From: Gemmobacter sp.
GTDB lineage: Bacteria > Pseudomonadota > Alphaproteobacteria > Rhodobacterales > Rhodobacteraceae
Assembly (NCBI RefSeq): GCF_034676705.1
Contig: NZ_JAUCBS010000003.1
Span: forward strand, 38,785-102,784
Reading direction: 5' to 3'
Length of the DNA: 64,000 nt
This document shows positions 50,776-59,594 of the stretch, piece by piece. A model generated the notes under the pieces. It saw only the letters and a list, made by a program, of their open reading frames with translations, was not told the DNA's origin and did not search any database. The position numbers and the translations under genes were made by a program. Every line of letters begins with the position of its first letter. Within the stretch, counting starts at the first letter, position 1.

Positions 50776-52696
50776 CGATCACCCCATCGAGGTTATCCTT
50801 GCCGAAGGCCGCCGGTTCATGGTGCCGCTCTATCAGCGGAAATACCAATGGCACGACTTTCAACTCCTCCCCTTCTGGCAAGACGTCGAGGCCAAGGCGA
50901 TCGAGGTGCTGGAGGGCGAAAGCAAGTTTCAGCACTACATGGGTGCGCTGATCCTTGCCCCCATCGGCGAGGCGGCTCAGATCGGCGTTACGCCAAAGGT
51001 GCAGATCGTTGACGGGCAACAGCGGCTGACCACGTTTCAACTGTTCCTCGCGGCATTGCGCGAAGTGGCAAAGACCCATGGGCACAGCGATGTTGCAGCT
51101 CATGTAGGCGGCTATCTGTTCAACAACCTGAAAACCAAAGACACAGACAAGCTGACCCGGTTCAAGCTGACGCCGACGCCTTCAGACCAGAAGGTGTTCC
51201 ATGACATCATGGACAAGGACTACCGGGCGATCCGGACGCAGTATGCCGCCAATTACTGGGGGCGCAGCGTGCCGAAGAACACGCCGTTTCGGGCGCTGCG
51301 GGCCTATGATGAGTTCTATCAGCTGATCAACCGCTTTGCCCAGTTCGGGTCCGCCGAGATGATGGTGGACGACGACGCGCCGGACGCCTTGGATACAATC
51401 GCGGATGAGACCGATACGACTGAGGCCATCGGCACCCGGTTGGAGGCGATGCTGACCGCCGTGCTGAACCGTATGAAGTTGGTCGTTATCACGTTGGGCG
51501 AAGGCGACGACGCGCAGGTGATCTTTGAGACGTTGAATTCAAAGGGCGAGCCGTTGCTGGCGATGGATCTGGTGCGCAACAACATCTTTTACCGCGCTGA
51601 GAAGGAACAAGCCGAGGTCGAAGATCTTTATAAGACCCTTTGGGATCCGTTTGACCACGCCTGGTGGCGCGAGGCGGCCCCCTTTGCACGCCCCACACGT
51701 CCTCGGATCGACCACTTCCTTGCCCACGTGTTGGCCGCGGAAACGGGCGACAAGATTTCCATGCGCGAGCTATACGCGGAATACCGTGCCTTCGCGGTGC
51801 CGAAAGGCCGCCCTCGGTTTCAGCAGGTCGAGGACGAATTGCGCGTGTTGGGAAAATATGCCCCGATGTATGAAACGCTTGAAGGGCGGATTGCAGAGGA
51901 TGCCGACTTGCACTGGTTCGGGCGCAAGTTGTCCGCCTGGCAGGTCACCACGGCGTATCCCATTGCCATGCAGATCAGCGCCAGCAGAATTGCCGATGCC
52001 GAGAAGCGCACCCTTTTTCGTCTGATCTATTCCTATGTAGTGCGCCGTGCCTTGTCCGGCTTGACGGCGAAAAACCTGAACCGTGTGTTCCAAAGCTTGT
52101 CACAGGTGTTCGTGGAAAAAGGCGCCAGCGTTGGCGCTTTGCAGGAGTTCTTTGCAAAACGGCCAGGCGACAGCACAAGGTTTCCAGATGAAAAAGAATT
52201 TCGCGATGGGCTGCTAACCAAGGCAGCCTACACTCTGGCTCCGAACACCCGGATCAAAGATGTGCTCTGGGAGTTGGAGCTCGCCAGTCGGTCGAGGTTC
52301 GCCGAAGAGATACCAATGCCTGCCGGGCTGTGGACAGAACATGTCCTTCCTCAATCATGGACTGAGGCTTGGCCATTCGAGGAGGGTGCGTTCGTCGAAC
52401 GGTTCTCCGGCAACCCGAAGGCGAAAGCCCGAGACACGATCGTGCAAACCCTTGGCAACCTCACTCTGTTGACGGGCGGTTTGAACATCTCGGTCGGGAA
52501 CAAGGGGTTCTTGGAGAAGCGCGCAAAGTTGGAAGAGCACACCGGGCTTTTTCTGAACAAGTGGTTCCTGAAGCTGGATCAGTGGGACGAGGTCGCGATT
52601 ACCGCACGCGGAGAGGTGCTGGCAGATATGGCGGTAAAAATCTGGCCCGCCCTGCCAAAGCTAAGCAACCAAACTGAAGAAGGCACATCTCTATGA
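50765..52696 (+). CDS. GmrSD-like (DUF262-DUF1524) type IV restriction enzyme fused in one chain
   Basis: The 643-residue protein has the DUF262 N-terminal domain with VPLYQRKYQW (20-29) and the nucleotide-binding motif IVDGQQRLTT (81-90), followed by a helical middle. At the C-terminus a DUF1524 HNH-like nuclease reads WTEHVLPQSW (His526) and LGNLTLLTGGLNISVGNKGF. GmrSD enzymes cut DNA carrying modified bases, such as glucosylated hydroxymethylcytosine, with NTP. Here the gene sits inside the type I operon between hsdS and hsdM with overlaps at both ends. It could extend restriction to modified phage DNA; a regulatory link to Hsd is possible. Confidence 0.87.
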   Translation: MQADDHPIEVILAEGRRFMVPLYQRKYQWHDFQLLPFWQDVEAKAIEVLEGESKFQHYMGALILAPIGEAAQIGVTPKVQIVDGQQRLTTFQLFLAALREVAKTHGHSDVAAHVGGYLFNNLKTKDTDKLTRFKLTPTPSDQKVFHDIMDKDYRAIRTQYAANYWGRSVPKNTPFRALRAYDEFYQLINRFAQFGSAEMMVDDDAPDALDTIADETDTTEAIGTRLEAMLTAVLNRMKLVVITLGEGDDAQVIFETLNSKGEPLLAMDLVRNNIFYRAEKEQAEVEDLYKTLWDPFDHAWWREAAPFARPTRPRIDHFLAHVLAAETGDKISMRELYAEYRAFAVPKGRPRFQQVEDELRVLGKYAPMYETLEGRIAEDADLHWFGRKLSAWQVTTAYPIAMQISASRIADAEKRTLFRLIYSYVVRRALSGLTAKNLNRVFQSLSQVFVEKGASVGALQEFFAKRPGDSTRFPDEKEFRDGLLTKAAYTLAPNTRIKDVLWELELASRSRFAEEIPMPAGLWTEHVLPQSWTEAWPFEEGAFVERFSGNPKAKARDTIVQTLGNLTLLTGGLNISVGNKGFLEKRAKLEEHTGLFLNKWFLKLDQWDEVAITARGEVLADMAVKIWPALPKLSNQTEEGTSL

Positions 52697-54165
52697 ACAC
52701 CGCCCCTATCGTTTCCAAGGTTTGGAGTTTTTGCACCACCCTGCGGGATGATGGTGTGGGGTATGGCGATTATCTGGAGCAGTTGACCTATCTGATCTTC
52801 CTGAAGATGGCCGACGAATATGGGCGGCCGCCCTATAGCCGTGACATCGGCATCCCGGCGGGGTTCGACTGGACCAGCCTGACCACCCGGCGCGGTGCGG
52901 ATCTGGAGGCGCACTATGTCGCCCTGCTGCGCAAGCTTGGCGAACAGCGGGGCATGCTGGGGCAGATTTTCACCAAGTCGCAGAACAAGATCACCGACCC
53001 GGCAAAGCTGTTTCGCCTGATCGACATGGTGGACGGCACGAAATGGGTGATGCTGGGTGCCGACGTGAAGGGCGACATTTATGAGGGGCTACTGGAGCGC
53101 AACGCTGAAGATACGAAATCTGGCGCGGGGCAGTATTTCACGCCGCGCGCATTGATCCGGGCGATGGTTGCCTGCATGCGCCCAGAACCCGGCCAGACCA
53201 TCGCCGATCCAGCCTGTGGCACGGGCGGCTTTTTCTTGGCTGCGCATGACTACCTGACCAACCCTGCGCATTTCGCCCTCGACAAGGATCAAAAGACATT
53301 CCTGAAGCACGACACCTTTGTCGGGAACGAAATCGTGGCCGGCACAAGGCGGCTGTGCCTGATGAACATGTTCCTGCATGGGATCGGCGAGATGACAGGC
53401 GAAAGCCTTGTGTCCCCCGCAGACGCACTGATTTCGGCTCCCTCAAAGGGTGTCGATATCGTGCTTGCAAACCCGCCGTTCGGCAAGAAAAGCTCGATGA
53501 GTTTCACAAATGCCGAGGGCGAGCAGGAGACTGAGGACCTGACCTATAACCGTCAGGACTTTTGGGCGACGACATCGAACAAGCAGCTGAACTTTGTGCA
53601 GCACATCCGGGCCATGCTGAAAACCACTGGACGGGCGGCCGTTGTTGTGCCCGACAACGTATTGTTCGAGGGCGGCGCCGGCGAAGTGATCCGGCGCAAA
53701 CTTTTGCAGAACACCGACCTGCATACGATCCTTCGACTGCCAACGGGCATCTTTTATGCTCAGGGCGTGAAGGCCAATGTGATCTTTTTCGACAACCGGC
53801 CCGCTAGCCCCGACCCGCAGACCGGGCAAGTCTGGTTCTACGATTACCGCACGAACGTTCATCACACCCTGAAACAAAAGCCACTATCCGAGTCGCATCT
53901 GGAAGATTTCATAGCCAGCTATAATCCTGCTGCCAGACATGATCGCAAGGCGACATGGTCGGAAGAGACGCCCGATGGCCGCTGGCGCGCCTTTTCGCGG
54001 GACGAACTGCTACAACGCGACAAGGCTAGCCTTGATCTCTTCTGGCTCAAGGACGCGACGATGACCGACCTCGACAATCTGCCGGAACCCGATGTTCTGA
54101 TGTCTGAAATCATGGAAAATCTTGAGGCGGCGATGGAACAATTCGCGGCGGCAAGAAGGGCCTGA
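52693..54165 (+). CDS. hsdM: Type I restriction enzyme, modification subunit
   Basis: The 490-residue protein has an N-terminal helical domain (YGDYLEQLTYLIFLKMADEY) and an N6-adenine methyltransferase core: GQYFTPRALIRAMV, the SAM site DPACGTGGFF (from D172) and the catalytic NPPFG (from N260). It protects host DNA at sites chosen by HsdS. It overlaps the GmrSD-like gene by 4 bp (ATGA). Being last in the operon, its expression depends on translation of the nucleases upstream, an arrangement that would need careful establishment control. Confidence 0.94.
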   Translation: MNTAPIVSKVWSFCTTLRDDGVGYGDYLEQLTYLIFLKMADEYGRPPYSRDIGIPAGFDWTSLTTRRGADLEAHYVALLRKLGEQRGMLGQIFTKSQNKITDPAKLFRLIDMVDGTKWVMLGADVKGDIYEGLLERNAEDTKSGAGQYFTPRALIRAMVACMRPEPGQTIADPACGTGGFFLAAHDYLTNPAHFALDKDQKTFLKHDTFVGNEIVAGTRRLCLMNMFLHGIGEMTGESLVSPADALISAPSKGVDIVLANPPFGKKSSMSFTNAEGEQETEDLTYNRQDFWATTSNKQLNFVQHIRAMLKTTGRAAVVVPDNVLFEGGAGEVIRRKLLQNTDLHTILRLPTGIFYAQGVKANVIFFDNRPASPDPQTGQVWFYDYRTNVHHTLKQKPLSESHLEDFIASYNPAARHDRKATWSEETPDGRWRAFSRDELLQRDKASLDLFWLKDATMTDLDNLPEPDVLMSEIMENLEAAMEQFAAARRA

Positions 54166-54205
54166 AAAATACGCCCGCCTATCCGCACCTGCTTTAGGAC
54201 CATAC

Positions 54206-54903
54206 ATGATCCTCTATAAGACGATTGCTTTGCAGTTTGGGCGCTTCCTCGAGACTGGGCGGCCCGGCAATGAATTTGATCTCGTGGGCCGCAACGTTCC
54301 TACCGAAGAAACCCGCGTCAATCGGCGGACAATCCTTACCGAGCTTGGGGGAGCTCGCAAATACCTGCTCGACCACCGCGCCGCAAACTATCTTGACAGC
54401 TTGCGCATGGATGTACAGGGCATGCCTTGGGAGACTCGACAAGAGTCAGAGATCGAAGCCTATGTCCGCGAGGTAGATTTTCCGCGCGAACTTGTCTGGG
54501 TTGAATATGACGCCCGACAACTCTGGATGGACCGCGTTGCCAGGGGTCTGACCACCATGGCGCGTCTTGACCTCCGGCACTTCTCCCAACGAGGCTTCTT
54601 GTTCGACAACCGGTCGGACGACGCAATGACCGTGCGGCTCTTTAACGGTATGATGGACCGCAGTTTCATAGAGCCGCTGGCAACTCTTGTTCTCAAAAAG
54701 TCGGGTGGTCGCCCGGAGTTCACCGACGCAGTTTGGCAACCCCAGATGAACGTCTTGATGGCGCATGCTCGAGGCGACACGGATGAGCATGTCAAGGACG
54801 TGCAAGCTTTGCTCGAAGAACACAAAGGGCACGTCAGCTATGAGTTGGTGATCGGCTTCATGATGTTCGCTGCCTTAGCCGCGCGCGAGGATGATCTTCT
54901 GTC
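54206..54903 (+). pseudogene. 5' part of IS66-interrupted unknown gene (paralogue of 28297)
   Basis: From ATG 54206 (MILYKTIALQFGRFLETGRP) the frame is open up to the IS66 element, which enters within the codons for a DDLLS segment. The middle block FPRELVWVEYDARQLWMDRV corresponds to LPADVVWVEFDDRELGVARF in the intact gene at 28297. The 3' remainder is at 57278-57599. Removing IS66 and one copy of the 8-bp duplication restores a single frame of 339 residues. A truncated protein could still be made from this part. Confidence 0.85.
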
Positions 54904-54923
54904 GTAAGCGTCCGGTCTAACCG

Positions 54924-56423
54924 CTATCCGTTCCAGTGCCACGGGAGCAGATCGTCGACCTTGGTGATCTTGTAGTCTGGGATGCGAGCGAGGGTGTCGG
55001 CGAGCCAGGCGTGGGGATCTACGGCGTTGAGCTTGGCCGTTTCGATGAGGGTGTAGGCGATGGCGGCGGCTTTGCCGCCCGCTTCAGATCCAACGAAGAG
55101 GTAGTTCTTCCGGCCGAGGGCAATGGCACGCATGCCCCTCTCGGCCGGGTTATTGTCCAGTTCCAGAGTGCCGTGTTGCAGATAGGGGCGCAGGCGCTCC
55201 ATTCGGGTCAGGGCATATCGAATGGCTGCTGCGAGCGGGGATTTTCCCGAGATCGTGGTGAGTTGCATGGCCAGCCATCGCTCCAGATGATCGAAGACTG
55301 GAGTGGCATGGGCGCGCCGCAATTCGACACGGCGGTCGGGCGGAGATCCCCGGGCCTCTTTCTCGACGGCATAGAGTTGCGCAATCCGGCTTATGGCTTC
55401 CTCGGCGATGGGGGAGCCCTGGGATCTGTGGACGTCAACGAACTTGCGCCTGACATGGGCCATGCAGGCGACCTCACGGATGGCGCCAGAGCGGTAGAGA
55501 TCCTCGAACCCGGCGTAGCCGTCGGCGTGCATCCAGCCGCGGTATCGTGCAAGGTGGTCCTTGGGGTGCTGGCCCTTTCGATCCCCGGAGAACCGATACC
55601 AGGCGGCGGGAGGAGCCTGACCGCTCCAGGGTCGCTCGTCGCGGGCGTAAATCCACAACCGTGCGGTCTGGGTCTTGCCGGTGCCGGGGGTGAGCATGCT
55701 GATGGGCGTGTCATCCGCAAAGATCGCCTCTGCCGACAGGACATGGCGCCCGATGGCCTCTGCGAGGGGTTCCAGCAGGGCCGTGGATTTGCCCACCCAG
55801 TCTGCCAGGGTGGAGCGATCCAGATCGAGGCCGTCGCGGTCGAAGATCTGGCTCTGGCGATACAGGGGAAGATGGTCGGCATATTTGCTAACCAGCACGT
55901 GGGCGAGCAGGCCTGGCCCTGGGCGGCCGCGCTCGATAGGGCGCGAGGGCAGCGAGGCTTGCACAAAGCGTTCGCAGCACGAGCAGGTCAGCCGAGGGCG
56001 GACGATCCGGTTCACAATGAAGCGGCCCGGCACATACTCCAGCTCTTCCGTCACATCCTCGCCGATCCGGCGCAGGCGGCCGCCGCAATCGGCACAGGCC
56101 TCGGCGCCCGGGGTCAGTTCGACCTCCATCCGGGGAATGTGGTCCGGGATCGGGCGGCGCTTGGGTTTGTCCTTCTCTTCGATGTCCGGCAGCTTCATCC
56201 GTGCCGTCATCGCGGCCGCGGCAATCTCGCTGGTCTCGAGTGCCAGCTGGAGCTGATCCGCCGTCTCGGACGATGCCCCGAACCGGTGCGCCCTGTGCCC
56301 TGCCAGCTGATGTCGCAGCTTCTCGATCAGGATCGCCTGCGCCTTGACCTCCGCCAGAAGCCGTGCGGTGAAGCCGCGCAGCTCCTCGGGATCGTCCGGC
56401 AGAATTGGGTTCTCTTCGAGCAT
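54924..56423 (-). CDS. tnpC: IS66 transposase TnpC (DDE)
   Basis: The 499-residue protein is the IS66 transposase. It has an N-terminal leucine-rich helix (IEKLRHQLAGHRAHRFGASS), a zinc-finger region (CADCGGRLRRIGEDVTEELE, then LTCSCCERF), and the DDE domain with IFADDTPISML, MHADGYAGFEDLY, and the Glu in LDNNPAERGMRAIALGRKNY. The C-terminal tail ends DYKITKVDDLLPWHW. The length is standard and the frame intact. Confidence 0.95.
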   Translation of the reverse strand: MLEENPILPDDPEELRGFTARLLAEVKAQAILIEKLRHQLAGHRAHRFGASSETADQLQLALETSEIAAAAMTARMKLPDIEEKDKPKRRPIPDHIPRMEVELTPGAEACADCGGRLRRIGEDVTEELEYVPGRFIVNRIVRPRLTCSCCERFVQASLPSRPIERGRPGPGLLAHVLVSKYADHLPLYRQSQIFDRDGLDLDRSTLADWVGKSTALLEPLAEAIGRHVLSAEAIFADDTPISMLTPGTGKTQTARLWIYARDERPWSGQAPPAAWYRFSGDRKGQHPKDHLARYRGWMHADGYAGFEDLYRSGAIREVACMAHVRRKFVDVHRSQGSPIAEEAISRIAQLYAVEKEARGSPPDRRVELRRAHATPVFDHLERWLAMQLTTISGKSPLAAAIRYALTRMERLRPYLQHGTLELDNNPAERGMRAIALGRKNYLFVGSEAGGKAAAIAYTLIETAKLNAVDPHAWLADTLARIPDYKITKVDDLLPWHWNG

Positions 56424-56481
56424 ACGGCGAGCTTATCCCACTGTATTACCTGTGGGAATCCTTCTCTCGTGGAGCGGTCGA

Positions 56482-56829
56482 TTATCCCGCGGCCAGAGGT
56501 CGCCACGTTCGTTCCGGGGCCCGCCAATCGATCCCCTCCAAGAGCATCGACAGTTGCGCAGGCGTCAGCGCTACCTTCCCCTCTGTGGCCGCGGGCCAGA
56601 CGAAGCAACCACGCTCCAATCGCTTCATGAACATGCAGGCACCTTGGCCATCCCACCAAATGACCTTCACGAGGTCACCTCGGCGCCCCCTGAATACGAA
56701 GAGATGCCCCGCGAAGGGGTCCTGCTTCAGCACGCCCTCGGCCTGGGCCGCCAAGGCCGCAAAACCCTTGCGCATGTCGGTGAAGCCCGCCGACAGCCAG
56801 ATCCGCGTGTTGGCTGGAACCGGGATCAC
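56482..56829 (-). CDS. tnpB: IS66 accessory protein TnpB
   Basis: The 115-residue protein matches IS66 Orf2: IPVPANTRIWLSAGFTDMRK, LFVFRGRRGDLVKVIWWDGQ, and ATEGKVALTPAQLSMLLEGI. It is needed for IS66 transposition, although its activity is unclear. GTG 56829 overlaps the tnpA stop (GTGA), showing coupling. It is not related to the RNA-guided TnpB nucleases. Confidence 0.93.
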   Translation of the reverse strand: MIPVPANTRIWLSAGFTDMRKGFAALAAQAEGVLKQDPFAGHLFVFRGRRGDLVKVIWWDGQGACMFMKRLERGCFVWPAATEGKVALTPAQLSMLLEGIDWRAPERTWRPLAAG

Positions 56830-57185
56830 GCCGTCAGCCCACGGATCAACCGGGCCAAGGCTTCCGGATCGTAGCTGCCGCTGATCCGCATCCGATGGCC
56901 GCCAGCAAGTTCGATCTCGATCTGGTTCTCGGTGGCTGGGGCTTCGACCGAAGAACTGGTCTCCGCAACAATCTCGACAGGCAGGAAGCAAGCCTCCTCT
57001 AACGACACCGGAGCCGAGGCACGATCGGGCGCAAAGCGCGGATCGCGCAGCCAGGTGAAGATCAGGTTCGCATTCACCGCGTAACGGCGAGCCACTTGGG
57101 CCACCGACACACCCGGCGTGGTCGTCTGGAAGCAGATCGACCGCTTCTCCTCGTCCGTCCAAAGCCGCTTCGTCCGACGAGCCAC
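56826..57185 (-). CDS. tnpA: IS66 accessory protein TnpA
   Basis: The protein of about 119 residues begins RRTKRLWTDEEKRSICFQTT after its GTG start at 57185 and has an HTH (GVSVAQVARRYAVNANLIFTW) near the N-terminus. It binds DNA in IS66 transposition. An upstream ATG at 57221 would put the start inside the palindrome at 57195-57224, so 57185 is preferred. The C-terminus (HRMRISGSYDPEALARLIRG) is standard. Confidence 0.9.
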   Translation of the reverse strand: MARRTKRLWTDEEKRSICFQTTTPGVSVAQVARRYAVNANLIFTWLRDPRFAPDRASAPVSLEEACFLPVEIVAETSSSVEAPATENQIEIELAGGHRMRISGSYDPEALARLIRGLTA

Positions 57186-57194
57186 GCCATCACC

Positions 57195-57224
57195 ATAGTG
57201 TCCACTATCGATCGTGGACACTAT
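57195..57224. promoter_or_regulatory. Perfect palindrome upstream of IS66 tnpA
   Basis: ATAGTGTCCA (57195-57204) and TGGACACTAT (57215-57224) form a perfect 10-bp dyad just upstream of the tnpA start. It could be an operator or a transposase-binding site in the subterminal region of the element. Confidence 0.6.
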
Positions 57225-57277
57225 CCCGCACTCTCACGTCGCGGCAGAGCGGTCAGGCCGGACGCTTACCTTCTGTC

Positions 57278-57599
57278 CGAAGAAACACCAAGTCTTTCGC
57301 CGGAGCAGACGAAGACTGCCCGAAAGTTCGGCAAGACTTGGATGACGGAGACGCTCCGGTCCCATGTTACCATCCGCATCGGACCATCCGGCGAACGGCA
57401 CCTCGTTGAGCGCGAAGCACGGCGTCAATTCGAAGCGGCCCGGGCTTCCGGCCGCGCGACACCGACCGAACACTGGGTGAGCGAGCATGAGCGGCGCTAC
57501 TCCAGTGGTAAGGTCGTCCGAGTTCGTGGACACAAACGGGGCATTGCTGCGGACAAGACTTTGCCAATCAGAGTGGTTGGCCCGAAGTTAGAGCTCTGA
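57278..57599 (+). pseudogene. 3' part of IS66-interrupted unknown gene
   Basis: After the right IS66 end, the frame continues with EETPSLSPEQTKTARKFGKT, RSHVTIRIGP, HWVSEHERRYSSGKVVRVRG and LPIRVVGPKLEL, matching the C-terminus of the intact protein encoded at 28297-29349. This part lacks its own start. Confidence 0.85.
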
Positions 57600-57762
57600 T
57601 CAGGAATGATTTTGCGCTGTGATTTCGGCCGTGTTGGGAGCGCCCGAGCAAAATTGAGTACTGGGCGCTGGCCGTTTCGAATAATTCGAATATTGCGCTT
57701 GCTTCGATTGCGTGGCACACCCATCTCTAGATGGACGCCGAACGGCGGCTCAGGAGGGCAAA

Positions 57763-58227
57763 ATGGCAGCATTGCACAAGGAGCGGTTTTCGAACCGTCT
57801 TCCTACCAAGGTCGAGATCAACAACGCAGACCAACTTCGTCACATCATCGCTTCGCAGGTTACTGAGGGCCAACCAGTCGATCTCTCGCTCGCCGTCGAC
57901 GGCGGCGAGACGCGCAACATCACTCTCATGCCGGCGCTCACCGATACCTTGCTGGATATTCTGCGCCTGATTTCAACTGGCCGCGGGTTTCGCATGATCC
58001 CGGTTGAAGCTGAGCTTACCACGCAGGAAGCGGCAGACATGCTGAACGTCTCCCGGCCCTTCCTGATCAAATTGCTCGAAAATGGCGACATCCCGTTCAC
58101 AACGGTTGGTCGCCATCGACGTGTGCGGGCAGAGGATCTTTTTGCCTACATGGCCGAACGCGACCGGGCTCGATCCGATGCCCTGGCCGAACTTGCGGGG
58201 CTGGACGCGGAGGGCGACCTGATTTGA
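57763..58227 (+). CDS. Antitoxin with excisionase-type HTH
   Basis: The 154-residue protein has an N-terminal binding region and a MerR/excisionase-type HTH (ELTTQEAADMLNVSRPFLIK, then FTTVGRHRRVRAEDLFAYMA). ATG 57763 has AGGAGG upstream. It is followed by a PIN gene whose start overlaps or lies 9 nt beyond its stop, the classical antitoxin-toxin order. It should repress its own promoter and block the PIN nuclease. Confidence 0.82.
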   Translation: MAALHKERFSNRLPTKVEINNADQLRHIIASQVTEGQPVDLSLAVDGGETRNITLMPALTDTLLDILRLISTGRGFRMIPVEAELTTQEAADMLNVSRPFLIKLLENGDIPFTTVGRHRRVRAEDLFAYMAERDRARSDALAELAGLDAEGDLI

Positions 58228-58235
58228 GCGGCCCG

Positions 58236-58799
58236 ATGAACCGATATGCCGCCATCATTGATGCTTGCGTCCTTGGAGGTGGCCTCAAGCGGAACATCAT
58301 TCTGAGTCTGGCTGAGGCTGGCTTGTTTCGGCCGTACTGGTCCGCGCGCATTCTGGACGAGACTGAAAAGGCGATCTTTGCGATCTCCAAAGGTACTGCT
58401 GATCCTGGGCGTCAGCGCCGTGCGATCGAGCAGGCATTTCCAGAGGCGATGGTGTTTCCAAACCCTGGCCCGGACCTGATCGGCTTGTTGCCCGATCCCG
58501 GCGATGAGCATGTTTTGGCAGCCGCCATCGCAGCCCGCTGCGATACGCTGGTCACCGACAATCTCAAGGATTTCCCTCAAGGGATCCTTGATCGGTGGGG
58601 CATCGAAGTCATGTCGCCCGACGATTTCATCACCAACGCGATGGATTTGGATCATGCGGTCGCGATTGGCGCGCTGCGAGACATGCGCGCCCGGCTGAAA
58701 GATCCGAAGTACACCGTTTCGGCATTGGTGTTGAAGCTCGAAGGGCAAGGTTTACTGCAAACAGCCGATTTCTTGCGTGAGTATGAGAATTTAATTTGA
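58236..58799 (+). CDS. PIN-domain ribonuclease toxin
   Basis: The 187-residue protein has the PIN pattern: YAAIIDACVLGGG with the first Asp, SARILDETEKAIFAI, LPDPGDEHVLAAAIAARCDT, and LVTDNLKDFP with the last Asp. PIN toxins cleave RNA. The C-terminal extension (from residue 140) is longer than in VapC. The start is ATG 58236; TTG 58224, overlapping the antitoxin stop, is an alternative. Together with the upstream gene it forms a type II toxin-antitoxin system and probably stabilises the plasmid. Confidence 0.85.
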   Translation: MNRYAAIIDACVLGGGLKRNIILSLAEAGLFRPYWSARILDETEKAIFAISKGTADPGRQRRAIEQAFPEAMVFPNPGPDLIGLLPDPGDEHVLAAAIAARCDTLVTDNLKDFPQGILDRWGIEVMSPDDFITNAMDLDHAVAIGALRDMRARLKDPKYTVSALVLKLEGQGLLQTADFLREYENLI

Positions 58800-58848
58800 A
58801 CAGCTCCATGGCCCCAAAGTTGTTTGTCCATCAAGGAGTTGACGCAAC

Positions 58849-59463
58849 ATGACCCTCTCCGGGTGGGTATCACGGCGCGATCATTTGGATGCTGAATTAC
58901 CGAGAGGAGACTTCAGGTTCATCGCTCTTGATGTCGAGACGGCCTGCAGTGACGCCGCCAGCATTTGCCAGATTGGCATAGCCTGCGTCCGGCCGGACAA
59001 TCGGATTGAAACTTTCGCAACCCTTGTGAACCCACGCATGCGGTTCAGCAGCTTCAATATCCAACTTCATGGCATCGGGCCGCAGCACGTTGCCGATGCA
59101 CCAGACTTTCGCACGGCTTTTTCTCGTCTCTCACCACTCCTTTCGCGGCACCATCTCATTCAGCACAGCAGTTTTGACAAACGTGCGATCCATGCTGCTT
59201 GCGCGTCCACGGCTCAAGACGCGACGGACTGGACGTGGGGTGACAGCGTAAAAATTGCGCGTCGAGCATGGCCGGAGTTTGTTGGCAATGGTGGGCACGG
59301 ACTTGGGCATTTGAAAAGGCAACTCGGTCTCACTTTCGAACATCACGATGCTGGCGAAGATGCCAAAGCCGCTGCGACGGTTGTCTTGCTCGCGGAAGAA
59401 CGGTTGGCGATGAGCTTTGATGAAATCCTCGCAGCTCGAACCTCAAGGAAGCCCGTGGTGTGA
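58849..59463 (+). CDS. DEDDh 3'-5' exonuclease (DnaQ-like)
   Basis: The 204-residue protein has the DnaQ/RNase T fold: FIALDVETACSDAASICQIG with Asp28 and Glu30, LIQHSSFDKRAIHAAC supplying the second Asp, and HHDAGEDAKAAATVVL (165-180) supplying the His and last Asp. It trims 3' ends of DNA or RNA. Stand-alone DEDDh exonucleases occur on mobile elements and in defence islands. It follows the PIN toxin after 49 nt. Confidence 0.87.
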   Translation: MTLSGWVSRRDHLDAELPRGDFRFIALDVETACSDAASICQIGIACVRPDNRIETFATLVNPRMRFSSFNIQLHGIGPQHVADAPDFRTAFSRLSPLLSRHHLIQHSSFDKRAIHAACASTAQDATDWTWGDSVKIARRAWPEFVGNGGHGLGHLKRQLGLTFEHHDAGEDAKAAATVVLLAEERLAMSFDEILAARTSRKPVV

Positions 59464-59594
59464 ACGAACTGCACCTTTGGTGGCAGCAAATGATGCAAAG
59501 TGCTCACTGCGACGCTATGATGCGGCCGGCACGTGTTCAAACCCGTCACGCTTCCCGGTGACCAACATCGAGCATAAAAGATTGCGGGAAGTGG

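Larger units (their letters stand above)
54904..57269 (-). mobile_element. Complete IS66-family insertion sequence
   Basis: The element is 2366 bp. Its ends are inverted repeats: inward from the left GTAAGCGTCCGGTCTAACCG and from the right GTAAGCGTCCGGCCTGACCG (2 mismatches in 20). The flanks are a perfect 8-bp target duplication, CTTCTGTC, at 54896-54903 and 57270-57277, the length expected for IS66. It holds three minus-strand genes (tnpA, tnpB, tnpC) in the canonical order. Intact frames and duplication indicate a recent insertion. Confidence 0.95.

Noticed and set aside
54936..56630. A 564-codon plus-strand frame over the IS66 transposase
   Set aside because: It is antisense to the intact tnpC, resembles no family and has no start signals.
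56482..56829. RNA-guided TnpB nuclease
   Set aside because: This is the short IS66 Orf2 protein; it has no RuvC motifs and no omega-RNA-like element is needed for IS66.
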